A stretch of DNA of 64,000 bases, from the NCBI GenBank assembly GCA_900540735.1, contig UQHB01000001.1, positions 62,001 through 126,000 on the forward strand, read 5' to 3'. A program made the position numbers and the translations under genes. This stretch comes from an uncultured Megasphaera sp. GTDB lineage: Bacteria > Bacillota > Negativicutes > Veillonellales > Megasphaeraceae. This document shows positions 26,720 to 35,200 of the stretch, in pieces. The stretch's first letter is position 1. Each line of letters starts with the position of its first letter. The notes under the pieces were generated by a model that saw only the letters and a list, made by a program, of their open reading frames with translations, searched no databases and had not been told where the DNA came from.

Positions 26720-27139
26720 TTACTGCGCCGCCTGTTCTGCATCACGGAATGCTTTGAGCGGCAAATAATGTGCATCATCTAAGCGGGCCACTTGTCCCGT
26801 TGCTTTATGGGTAAAGACATTTTGTGATGTCCCCGTCGCCATGAGCACGCCATCTTCGCGCACAATGCGGTACGAAAAGACCATTTGCGCCCGTGACAAC
26901 TTTGTCAGCGTCGTTTCAATCGTAATGACATCATCAAAATGAATAGGTTCAATATATTCACAAGACACGCTTTTAATCGGATACGAATACCCTTCGTCGA
27001 ATAAAGCCAGTAAATCTAAGCCAGCTCGCTTTAAATATTCGCAACGGCCGCATTCAAACCAGCGGATGTGATTGGAATGGTGCGCAATGCCCATTAAATC
27101 TGTTTCATAAAATCGTACTTTTTCTGTTACCGTAACCAT
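26720..27139 (-). CDS. Hot-dog fold acyl-CoA thioesterase (YbgC/FadM type)
   Basis: The 139-residue protein starts with the 4-hydroxybenzoyl-CoA thioesterase signature VRFYETDLMGIAHHSNHIRWFE, which contains the catalytic Asp, and continues with the hot-dog strands. Such enzymes hydrolyse acyl-CoA thioesters; chain length cannot be told. It is the first gene of a transcript with murI and has a near-perfect promoter. The crt and hbd genes upstream belong to separate units. Confidence 0.9.
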   Translation of the reverse strand: MVTVTEKVRFYETDLMGIAHHSNHIRWFECGRCEYLKRAGLDLLALFDEGYSYPIKSVSCEYIEPIHFDDVITIETTLTKLSRAQMVFSYRIVREDGVLMATGTSQNVFTHKATGQVARLDDAHYLPLKAFRDAEQAAQ

Positions 27140-27180
27140 TTCGTGTCCTTCTCCTATTTATCGTAAAAATACACTCTATC

Positions 27181-27209
27181 ATTTTACGATGAGCAACAGG
27201 GTTTGTCAA
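27181..27209 (-). promoter_or_regulatory. Promoter of the thioesterase-murI operon
   Basis: On the minus strand there is a consensus -35 TTGACA (27204-27209), a 17-bp spacer and a -10 TAAAAT (27181-27186), about 40 nt before the start codon. This is one of the strongest promoters in the window. Confidence 0.9.
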
Positions 27210-27212
27210 TAA

Positions 27213-27266
27213 AACAAGGGCCTACAGCAAAAGGAGGAAATCTCGTTTTACCATAGACCCATTGTT
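27213..27266 (-). terminator. Terminator after crt
   Basis: The arms AACAATGGGTCTA and TAGGCCCTTGTT pair over 12 bp with one bulge around a 29-nt loop, followed by TTATTG on the minus strand. It directly abuts the -35 of the next operon. Confidence 0.6.
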
Positions 27267-27294
27267 TATCTAGGTTACATCATGGATAACTAAG

Positions 27295-28077
27295 TTATTT
27301 ACCTGTAAAGGTTGGTTTCCGTTTTTCAACGAATGCACCCATGCCTTCTTGCTGGTCAGCTGTAGCAAAGCAAAGGCCAAAGACTTCTGCTTCGTACGCA
27401 ACGCCAGTGATGACGTCGCAGTTAATGCCGCGGTTAATGGCAGCTTTTGCGAGCTGAACAGCAACAGGAGCTTTTTTCGCAATCGTTTTCGCTAATTTCA
27501 AGACAGCATCATGCAATTCTGCCTGCGGAACGACTTTATTAACGAGGCCAATGCGATGTGCTTCAGCAGCGTCAATAATATTTGCCGTATAAATTAATTC
27601 TTTACCGTAGCCGCGGCCAACGACACGAGGCAAACGCTGTGTGCCGCCAAAGCCCGGTGTAATGCCGAGGCCAACTTCTGGCTGACCGAATTTAGCATTT
27701 TCCGAAGCATAGCGAATATCGCAAGCGCAAGCGAGTTCGCAGCCACCGCCGAGCGCAAAGCCGTTGACAGCAGCGATAACCGGCTGAGGCATATTTTCGA
27801 TTTCTGTGAAGACGTTCTGGCCAATTTGACCAAAGGTCCGGCCTTCTACAGGAGTCTTTGTCGACATTTCGACAATATCGGCACCAGCAACGAAGGATTT
27901 TTCACCAGAACCAGTAATAATGACGACTTTTACATCTTGGTTGGCACCAATTTCTTTGACTGCCTGGCCAAGTTCTGTAACTGTAGCTGTATTTAATGCA
28001 TTTAATGCTTTCGGGCGATTAATCGTAATCGTAGCAATGCCGTCTTCAATGCCGACAATAATATTTTCAAAAGCCAT
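27295..28077 (-). CDS. crt: Enoyl-CoA hydratase/crotonase
   Basis: Crotonase family enzyme that hydrates or dehydrates short-chain enoyl-CoA/3-hydroxyacyl-CoA. The protein (260 residues) has GEKSFVAGADIVEM (oxyanion hole), GFALGGGCELACACDIR and the catalytic Glu region FGQPEVGLGITPGFGGTQRL. The ATG at 28077 follows a GGAGG by 10 nt; the longer frame starting at 28119 is leader sequence. It lies next to hbd on the same strand but has its own leader, so the two are separate units in butyrate/caproate-type metabolism. Confidence 0.95.
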   Translation of the reverse strand: MAFENIIVGIEDGIATITINRPKALNALNTATVTELGQAVKEIGANQDVKVVIITGSGEKSFVAGADIVEMSTKTPVEGRTFGQIGQNVFTEIENMPQPVIAAVNGFALGGGCELACACDIRYASENAKFGQPEVGLGITPGFGGTQRLPRVVGRGYGKELIYTANIIDAAEAHRIGLVNKVVPQAELHDAVLKLAKTIAKKAPVAVQLAKAAINRGINCDVITGVAYEAEVFGLCFATADQQEGMGAFVEKRKPTFTGK

Positions 28078-28165
28078 TATGGGTAAACCTCCTTTATGGA
28101 ACATAAAACCATAACACATAACATAACAGAAATTTCAACAGAATTTTTTACCCCTTTATAAACAG

Positions 28166-28185
28166 AGGCGTGATTACTCACGCCT
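28166..28185 (-). terminator. Hairpin after hbd
   Basis: AGGCGTGA and TCACGCCT form a perfect 8-bp stem with loop GTAA, followed by CTGTTTAT on the minus strand. The U-run is weak, so some read-through into crt is possible. Confidence 0.6.
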
Positions 28186-28218
28186 ACTGCTCATATTAGG
28201 TTTAAGGAGATGATGCTC

Positions 28219-29079
28219 TTATTTGCTGTAATCGTAGAAGCCTTTACCAGTCTTGCGGCCTAAGTAACCAGCGTTGACATATTTTTTCAGTAATGGGCAT
28301 GGACGATATTTCGGGTCGCCGAAGCCTTCGTACAAGACGTTCATGATGTGAAGGATAACGTCGTTACCGATAAGGTCGCATAATTCCAATGGTCCCATCG
28401 GATGGTTGAAGCCGAGTTTGCAAACTGCGTCAATATCTTCTTTCGAAGCAACGCCGTCCATCAATGCCTGAATAGCTTCGTTTAACATGGGAATAACGAT
28501 ACGGTTGCCAGCGAAGCCCGGGAAGTCCGAAACTTTAACAGGAGATTTGCCGAGTTCTTTCGAAAGTTCGTTGACTTTTTCGTATGTATCATCAGAAGTA
28601 GCAATGCCGTTGATGATTTCGATTAATTTCATAACCGGAGCCGGGTTGAAGAAGTGCATGCCAATGACTTTATCCGGGCGTTTCGTAGCTGCGCCAATCT
28701 GGGTAATAGCCAAGGACGATGTGTTACTAGCTAAAATCGTGTGTTCCGGGCAAAGTTCATCTAATTCTTTGAAGATAGCCGATTTGATTTTGAGGTCTTC
28801 AATAGCAGCTTCGACAACAAGGTCAACGTCTGCCATGTTTTCAGCTGTACGAGTTACGAAGCCGTCAATGCGAGCCATCGTAGCGTCTTTGTCTTCTTGA
28901 GTCATTTTTCCTTTGGAAACGAGTTTCGTCAAGGATTTGTCAATTTTAGCTTTGCCGCCAGCAATGAATTCATCTTTAATATCGTTTAAGATGACGTCAC
29001 AGCCGTGTGTCGCAAATACTTGCGCAATACCCGAACCCATCGTACCAGCACCGATAACCATTACTTTTTTACAAAACAT
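28219..29079 (-). CDS. hbd: 3-hydroxybutyryl-CoA dehydrogenase
   Basis: Hbd reduces acetoacetyl-CoA to 3-hydroxybutyryl-CoA with NAD(P)H. The protein (286 residues) has the Rossmann motif [16 protein letters not shown] at residues 7-22, the catalytic His in [14 protein letters not shown] and the C-terminal domain ending [10 protein letters not shown]. The ATG at 29079 follows AAGGAGG by 7 nt; an in-frame extension to 29142 is the leader. With crt it covers two steps of the reverse beta-oxidation route that makes butyrate and longer acids. Confidence 0.96.
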   Translation of the reverse strand: MFCKKVMVIGAGTMGSGIAQVFATHGCDVILNDIKDEFIAGGKAKIDKSLTKLVSKGKMTQEDKDATMARIDGFVTRTAENMADVDLVVEAAIEDLKIKSAIFKELDELCPEHTILASNTSSLAITQIGAATKRPDKVIGMHFFNPAPVMKLIEIINGIATSDDTYEKVNELSKELGKSPVKVSDFPGFAGNRIVIPMLNEAIQALMDGVASKEDIDAVCKLGFNHPMGPLELCDLIGNDVILHIMNVLYEGFGDPKYRPCPLLKKYVNAGYLGRKTGKGFYDYSK

Positions 29080-29101
29080 ATTCAATTCCTCCTTAATTAG
29101 C

Positions 29102-29136
29102 GTGATTTTTTTCACTATTATTTTTCGTGAATCACG
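29102..29136 (-). promoter_or_regulatory. Two palindromes in the hbd leader, possible operator
   Basis: CGTGA-A-TCACG (29126-29136) and GTGA-6 nt-TCAC (29102-29115) share the same half-site and lie between the predicted hbd -10 (29174-29179) and its start codon. They could bind a repressor that blocks elongation, or form small RNA hairpins. Confidence 0.35.
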
Positions 29137-29173
29137 TTTCATATCTAACTGACCTTTACTTCTTACAACTCAT

Positions 29174-29182
29174 AGTATATCA
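29174..29182 (-). promoter_or_regulatory. Extended -10 promoter of hbd
   Basis: The minus strand reads TGATATACT, an extended -10, about 95 nt before the hbd start. The intergenic stretch 29183-29270 is A/T-rich and I see nothing else in it. Confidence 0.6.
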
Positions 29183-29272
29183 CTTTTTATAAAAAAATCC
29201 ACTGAAAAGCCCTGTTTTTTTCAAAAAAATTCATATCAAGTATGCTTTTTTTGCCTACATAGAGAAAAGCAA

Positions 29273-29308
29273 ATGCCGTTTATACATCTTTCGATATATA
29301 AACGGCAT
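29273..29308 (-). terminator. Terminator after the FGGY kinase
   Basis: A perfect 12-bp stem ATGCCGTTTATA with its complement and a 12-nt loop is followed by TTGCTTTTC on the minus strand, about 80 nt after the kinase stop. Confidence 0.85.
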
Positions 29309-29388
29309 GGGACTTTGTTCTGTTATGAACATTATACATACAAGTTTTTGAATTTTTTCACAAAAGATAGTTTTGCTTGCGTATGCAT

Positions 29389-30906
29389 CTACTGCACACG
29401 ATTCAAGGCCTGTAACAAGACTTTTCGTTTTCCATATAATTTCCGGTATAAACTCGTTTTTTCTCGATTTGGGTCGTACGAATCTTTGACGACGAGCTGT
29501 TGTTGCAGAATATCTTTTAAATTCTTAATGTCGCCAACGCTATAGGCTGCGACAATGCAGTTCGTTGGCACAGCACCACCGGCAACTTTCAAGGTCTGGA
29601 CCTTCGTATCGAGCATATCCGCTTTAATCTGGTTCCACAAGTCATCATGGCTGCCCCCTTCGGTAATGATTAAGCTCGATAAATCAATACCTGCCTTGCG
29701 ATAGCGGTCTGTAATTTCCATGTAATCATAGCCAATCCCTTCGAGGACGCAACGCCACATAGCTCCTTGGTCCGAGTCGAGAGTGAGGCCCGTAAAGGTA
29801 CCGCGAACGTGTGGGAAATCACCGTTACCGCCAGTCAAGTACGGAATGAACATAGCCCCATCGCAGCCAGCAGGATGACGCTGCGCTAACTCATCCATGG
29901 TGCCGTAATAGCTGTCATCATCAGCCTTTTTCGCAATACTATCTTTGAACCAGCGCAGTGCCAAACCGCCAGTCCGCACCATGCCCCAATAGAAATACGT
30001 ATTCGGCAGAGTCCCGGAATTAAAGATCAAGCCGCTGCCCAGCACAGATAATTCCGGAATAATGCCATCTGTAGCGGCACAGAACATAGCACACGTCCCA
30101 GCCACGTCAACAGCACGACCCGCTTCTAAAATGCCGCTGCCCATCATCGATTCCATGGTATCACCAGAACCGCCGCAAATCGGCGTGCCTGCAGGGAAAC
30201 CCGTTTCCGCCGCATCAGCTTCACAGAGAGAGCCAATAATATCCCACGGCTTGACGATTTTCGGCATATAGGACATATCAATGTCTAGTAACTCTAATTG
30301 TGCTGGCGACCATTCTTTTTTCATGACATTGTAGCCAAGGCCCCAACCAGACATAGCTCCCCAGTCGATGAAAGCATCTTTCGCCTTCAGGCCTGCTAAA
30401 TGTAAGAGTACGTACGGGCAGTTGTGGACAAATTTGACGACGCGGTCAAAATCGGGGATGTTCTTTTTAAACCACCGCGCAAACATAGCCGGGAACATGA
30501 CGTTCGGTTCAGCATTGCCCGTTTCTTTCGCCCAAATATCGAGATAGAGCCCTTTCAGTGCTTCTACATCATCAGCTGTACGGCTGTCTAAATAATTGAT
30601 ATACGGCGTGACTGCATTGCCATCAGCATCAATTCCGGCAATACCACAAATAATGCCGTCCCCCATAATGGCCCGCACCTTCGTCACATCGAGACCTTTT
30701 GCCTTCATTTGGTCACTGCACGAACGCATACATTGCTTAATGAGACGATAATATTCATCAACATCCATCTGCACCCAACCAGGCTGCGGATAATAGAGGG
30801 TCGTCTTTGCCGTATCCATGGCCACACACTGCCAATCTTGGTTGTACACTCCTACTTTCACACTCTGCGTTCCTGCATCAAAGCCAATATAATAAGTTTC
30901 TTTCAT
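29389..30906 (-). CDS. FGGY-family carbohydrate kinase under FMN riboswitch control
   Basis: The 505-residue protein has the two actin-like domains of FGGY sugar kinases: YYIGFDAGTQSVKVGVYN at the N-terminus, DSRTADDVEAL, the phosphate-binding CGGSGDTMESMMGSG (about 265-280) and ITEGGSHDDLWNQI near the C-terminus. The ATG at 30906 has AGGA 6 nt upstream; the frame is open to 31128 only because it reads through the riboswitch. The substrate is not evident, although general similarity is to xylulo-/ribulokinases. Control by FMN suggests a pentulose kinase feeding ribulose 5-phosphate, the riboflavin precursor; this is inference. Confidence 0.9.
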   Translation of the reverse strand: MKETYYIGFDAGTQSVKVGVYNQDWQCVAMDTAKTTLYYPQPGWVQMDVDEYYRLIKQCMRSCSDQMKAKGLDVTKVRAIMGDGIICGIAGIDADGNAVTPYINYLDSRTADDVEALKGLYLDIWAKETGNAEPNVMFPAMFARWFKKNIPDFDRVVKFVHNCPYVLLHLAGLKAKDAFIDWGAMSGWGLGYNVMKKEWSPAQLELLDIDMSYMPKIVKPWDIIGSLCEADAAETGFPAGTPICGGSGDTMESMMGSGILEAGRAVDVAGTCAMFCAATDGIIPELSVLGSGLIFNSGTLPNTYFYWGMVRTGGLALRWFKDSIAKKADDDSYYGTMDELAQRHPAGCDGAMFIPYLTGGNGDFPHVRGTFTGLTLDSDQGAMWRCVLEGIGYDYMEITDRYRKAGIDLSSLIITEGGSHDDLWNQIKADMLDTKVQTLKVAGGAVPTNCIVAAYSVGDIKNLKDILQQQLVVKDSYDPNREKTSLYRKLYGKRKVLLQALNRVQ

Positions 30907-30935
30907 GGTCGTTCCTGCCTTTCCATCTTGGGGCA

Positions 30936-30970
30936 AACAAAAAAGACCAGCACAAACGTACCAGTCTTTT
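30936..30970 (-). terminator. Riboswitch expression-platform terminator
   Basis: Arms 30958-30970 and 30941-30953 form a 13-bp stem with a 4-nt loop (three G-T wobbles), followed by TTTTTTGTTT on the minus strand. It lies 43 nt after the FMN aptamer and 30 nt before the kinase start, as expected for FMN-induced termination. Confidence 0.88.
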
Positions 30971-31013
30971 CGTTGGAGAAGGGCACCACAAACACGCTCT
31001 ATGCCGCGCTCCT

Positions 31014-31143
31014 GTCTTTTTCCATCCAGACTATACTGTCGGTACCGAAATGCCATCGGTTCAGCTCCCGTAGGAGGTTGCGGACTATCACCGCCGGTCA
31101 GGAATATGAAAGGAAATTCCTTTCTCACCTTGCCTCAAAGACT
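31014..31143 (-). promoter_or_regulatory. FMN riboswitch (RFN element)
   Basis: The minus strand carries the conserved blocks in the right order: P1 arm AGTCTTT, AGGCAAGGTGAGA, GACCGGCGGTGATAGTCCGC, the GAACCGATGGCATTTCGGT arm, ACCGACAGTATAGTCTGGATG, and the closing P1 arm AAAAAGAC. This matches the FMN aptamer (Rfam FMN family) closely. The element is followed by a terminator and then by a sugar kinase gene. FMN riboswitches normally precede riboflavin synthesis or transport genes, so the target is unusual. Confidence 0.96.
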
Positions 31144-31169
31144 GTTTTTTATGTATTTTTTACATGCTT

Positions 31170-31198
31170 ATCTTACACCTTTTACATGGACGTTGCAA
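31170..31198 (-). promoter_or_regulatory. Promoter of the FMN riboswitch-kinase transcript
   Basis: On the minus strand there is a -35 TTGCAA (31193-31198), a 17-bp spacer and a -10 TAAGAT (31170-31175). The predicted start is about 20 nt before the aptamer P1. Confidence 0.65.
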
Positions 31199-31208
31199 GA
31201 GGTGATTT

Positions 31209-31775
31209 TTAAAAGGACACTCCTCGTGCCAAATCACCCAACGAATTGACTAAATCTTTCGTCGTTTTATCAGGCTCCGGGAACCGCTTGAGCTCCGTCA
31301 AGGCTTCGATAAGCGTGAAGAACGTGAGCATCTTCCCTTCGATTTCACAGAGCATATCATACGTAACATACTCAATGAGGGCAATGTCATGGCGTTCGTA
31401 CCGTTTCACGTAAGCATTGAGCTTTTCGCCGTCATATTCTGTATCCGTATAGGTACAAAGAAAGGCGTACTCTAAGATAGCGTCACATTTTTCTTGCATC
31501 GTCCCGTGGGCAATACTCGTATATTCTGCGTGTTGCTGAATGATTTGCGTCATCCACGCGTCGACGACACTGATGAAAAACGTAAACAACGATTGGACTG
31601 CTGTCCGTTCATAGCGCCGAGCTAAGAAGTCACCTTTCTTAGTGCCTTTTCCTTTTTGCGTATACGCCCGGTTTTTAAAGGTTTCATAGTCTTTCCACAA
31701 TTCATAGTAAATGGATGCGTGCAAAATATCGACATCTCCATTTTGAAAAATCGTCACGTCAAATTTCGACTTCAT
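31209..31775 (-). CDS. Protein of unknown function
   Basis: The 188-residue protein from the ATG at 31775 (GGAGG 5 nt upstream) starts as MKSKFDVTIFQNGDVD and is mostly helical, with aromatic-rich segments such as TAVQSLFTFFISVVDAW and no signal peptide or clear membrane helix. I do not recognise a family. It lies between the yerC terminator and the promoter of the riboswitch transcript and is probably a single-gene unit. Confidence 0.7.
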   Translation of the reverse strand: MKSKFDVTIFQNGDVDILHASIYYELWKDYETFKNRAYTQKGKGTKKGDFLARRYERTAVQSLFTFFISVVDAWMTQIIQQHAEYTSIAHGTMQEKCDAILEYAFLCTYTDTEYDGEKLNAYVKRYERHDIALIEYVTYDMLCEIEGKMLTFFTLIEALTELKRFPEPDKTTKDLVNSLGDLARGVSF

Positions 31776-31811
31776 TCCATCCTCCGACTGATGTGTAATG
31801 AGGTACCAAGA

Positions 31812-31837
31812 AAAAACTCCCACAGTGGGGAGTTTTT
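31812..31837 (-). terminator. Terminator after yerC
   Basis: A perfect 10-bp stem AAAAACTCCC/GGGAGTTTTT with a 6-nt loop, followed by TTC on the minus strand, starts right after the yerC stop codon. The T-run is part of the stem. Confidence 0.85.
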
Positions 31838-31839
31838 CC

Positions 31840-32172
31840 TTATTTTTTTTCTTGGCTCAATTTCAAAAAGTCAGGATTTTCCTTTGCCATACGGTCTAAA
31901 ATCTTCGTATAGCCACCGCTGCCATACATGAGGCACCGTTTGATGCGGCTAATCGTCGCCGTGCTGGCACCGGTTTTTTTAACAATATCTTCGTAAATAT
32001 CACCGGCTTTAAGCATGCGCGCTACTTCGAGCCGCGCCGCAATGGCTTTCATTTCCTGAACAGTACAAATATCTTCAAAAAACTCATAACATTCGTCCAT
32101 ATTCTGCAACTGCAAAATCGCCTGAAAGAGCTGGTCATGCAGGGCATCTTTTAATTTTTCATTGACGCTCAT
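31840..32172 (-). CDS. yerC: YerC/YecD family TrpR-related protein
   Basis: The protein (about 110 residues) is a small Trp-repressor-like DNA-binding protein: LFQAILQLQNMDECYEFFEDICTVQEM, then AARLEVARML and a helix-turn-helix VKKTGASTATISRIKRCLMYG. Its regulon is unknown. The start is uncertain: ATGs at 32172 and 32184 are both in frame, and GAGGAG lies just upstream. It is downstream of polC on the same strand, with its own promoter and a palindrome (32210-32221) next to it. Confidence 0.88.
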   Translation of the reverse strand: MSVNEKLKDALHDQLFQAILQLQNMDECYEFFEDICTVQEMKAIAARLEVARMLKAGDIYEDIVKKTGASTATISRIKRCLMYGSGGYTKILDRMAKENPDFLKLSQEKK

Positions 32173-32209
32173 TGGGAGTCTCATCTCCTCTGCTTTCACA
32201 CGTTAGTAT

Positions 32210-32221
32210 AGTAAATTTACT
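32210..32221. promoter_or_regulatory. Palindrome AGTAAATTTACT at the yerC promoter
   Basis: A perfect 12-bp palindrome overlaps the upstream edge of a TATACT -10 element (32205-32210 on the minus strand) for yerC. Its position would let a bound protein block transcription, perhaps YerC itself. This is inference. Confidence 0.4.
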
Positions 32222-32260
32222 CTTATTATACGGCAGAATACAGGGAATGTCGATAGATAA

Positions 32261-35200
32261 TTACATGGCAAATAAATCGATTTGTTCGTCTTCCGGCAAG
32301 TCACCCAGGCAGCCTTCTTCAGCCATGACGTCAATTAAGGTCTGGCCTACTTTACCGCGAATGCGCAGGTCTGCTTTGGAACTAAAGGGCTGCACGTCGC
32401 GCGCCGTTACGATTTGTTCGGCAACGCTTTCACCAAGGCCGTCAATCGCCGTAAAGGGCGGTAAGATTTTACCATCGCGAATGGTAAATTTCGTAGCCGC
32501 CGAGTAACGCACGTCGACATTCATAAATTCATAGCCACGAAGGCTCATTTCCACAGCTAATTCTAGGGCTGAGTACAAGTCTTGTTCAATCTTCGATGCA
32601 CTCTTCCCTTTCGCAGCAATTTCTTTCATGGCTTTTTGCTGGACTTCGAGGCCCCCAATCATAGCCGAGAGCTTGAAGGCCTTGGCGCGAATCGTAAAGA
32701 ACGCTGCATAGTAAGCTAAAGGCTGATTGATTTTATACCACGCAATCCGGAAGGCCATCATAACGTAAGCTACAGCGTGGGCACGTGGGAAGAGATAGCC
32801 GATTTTATGGCACGAATCGATGAACCACTGCGGAATGTGTCCGGCTTTTAATTCCCCTTCGTAGTCCGTCGTCTTTTGGCCCAATTTATTAAGTTTGTCA
32901 ATGCCCTTCCCTTTCCGGACGTTTTCCATGACTTTAAAGCTCGTTTTCGGCTTAATGTCATGTTGAATCAAATAGTTCATAATGTCGTCACGTGTGGAAA
33001 TGGCTTCTTTTAAGGGCACTGTGCCGGACGTAATGAGGTCTTGAGCATTATTCAGCCATACGTCAGTGCCATGGGAGAAACCGGAAATACGGACCAATTC
33101 AGAGAAGGTCTTCGGCTTCGTATCGACGAGCATTTGCCGTACAAATTTCGTACCAAATTCGGGAATACCAAGACTGCCGACTTTGGAGCCGAGCATTTCC
33201 GGCGTAACACCGAGAGCTTTTGTAGAACTAAAGAGGCTCATCGTTTCGGGGTCATCAAAAGGAATGGTTGTCGCCTTGATGCCCGTCAAATCTTCGAGCA
33301 TACGAATGACTGTCGGATCATCATGGCCAAGAATATCGAGCTTAACCAGACGGCCTTCGATGGAGTGGTAATCGAAGTGGGTTGTAATGATACCGCTGTC
33401 TTTTTTATTAGCTGGGTACTGAACAGGCGTGAAATGATGGACGTCCATATCGCGCGGAATAACCATGACACCACCTGGATGCTGACCAGTCGTACTCTTA
33501 ACACCTGTGCAACCAGAGACGAGGCTGTTGACGTAGGCATCATTGACTTTAATACCCCGTTTTTCAGCCCATTTCATGACGTATCCGTAGGCCGTCTTGT
33601 CTTTGACCGCACCGATTGTACCGGCCCGGAAAACGTTGTCTTTGCCAAAGAGTTCTTCTGTGTATTTATGGGCTTTCGGATGGTATTCGCCAGAGAAGTT
33701 GAGGTCAATATCTGGGACTTTATCGCCATCGAAGCCAAGGAAAATAGCAAAGGGAATATTATGGCCGTTCTTTAAGAGCGGCGTGCCGCACTTCGGGCAC
33801 TTCTTATCGGGTAAGTCAAAGCCGCCGCCGTATTCGCCTTTCGTAAAGAATTCACTATACTGGCAATGAGGGCATACGTAATGAGGCGGTAAAGGGTTAA
33901 CTTCCGTAATGTCTGACATGGTTGCTACGAAGGACGAACCAACGGAACCACGGGAGCCTACGAGGTAACCGTCATCATTGGAGTGTTTTACGAGCTTATG
34001 GGCGATGTAATACAACACGCCAAAGCCGTGGCCTAAAATAGATGTAAATTCTTCGGTCAACCGGTCTTCAACGACTTTCGGCAAGGGGTCGCCGTAGATT
34101 TCATGAGCTTTTTTGTAGCACATGTCTTTTAAGGCTTCTGACGAGCCGGCGATTTGCGGGAAATAGAGTGTTTCTTTTGGCACTGGTTTGACATCTTCAA
34201 TCATATCGTTGACCTTGTTCGGGTTCGTAATAACTACTTCCCGGGCTCTATCTTCGCCGAGGTAGGCAAATTCTTTGAGCATTTCGTCAGTCGTGCGCAA
34301 ATACAATTCCGGTTGGTATTGGGCATCTTTAAAGCCTTTGCCGGTCATGAGGATTTCTCGGTAAATCTTATCTTCTGGATTCATGAAGTGGGCATCGCAA
34401 GTAGCACACGTCATTTTGCCCAAATCATCACCAAGCTTAACGATGGTGCGGTTAATATCGCGCAAGCCTTCATCGTCTTTGACATAGCCTTCGCGGACGA
34501 GGAAGCCGTTATTCGTAATCGGCTGGATTTCAAGATAATCGTAGTAGGCCGCAATCTTCTTTAATTCTTCATAAGGCAGCTTCTTTTGTACCATCGAGCG
34601 AATGAGTTCCCCTGCTTCGCAAGCCGAGCCTAAAATTAAACCTTCCCGATATTCGTTGAGCACAGCTCGAGGAATACGGGGACGGCCGCGGTAAATATAT
34701 TTTAAATGGGAAATGCTGACGAGCTTGTAAAGGTTGCGGATACCGACTTGGTTCTTCGCCAAAATGATGATGTGATACGACGTGTTGATGTTGTCGTCAA
34801 AGAGATACCCTTCCATGCCGTAAATGACTTTCACGTTATTCGTCTTATCTCGCGAAATTTCTTGTAATAACGGGAAAGACTGGACAACGCCATGGTCCGT
34901 TACGGCTACAGCCGGATGATGCCATTTTTTGATGGTCTTAATGAGCTGCTTAACCGTAATGAGCGCATCCATATCACTCATGACCGTATGGAGATGGAGC
35001 TCCACTCGCGGCGTGGGGTTATTATCTTCCCGTTCAATCGTATCGCCTTGGTCGGTCATCAGGTCATATACATTTAAGACGTAATCATTTTGGTACGTAT
35101 CGTATTGCACATCGCCGCGAACGCGGATGTACGCGCCTTTTTGTAAATTTTGGACGAGCCAGTCATACTCTTCTGGCGTCATACTGTTACGGCGACGGTA

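Noticed and set aside
30907..31128. N-terminal extension of the FGGY kinase frame
   Set aside because: It reads through the FMN aptamer and terminator. The kinase fold begins at the ATG at 30906, which has a ribosome-binding site.
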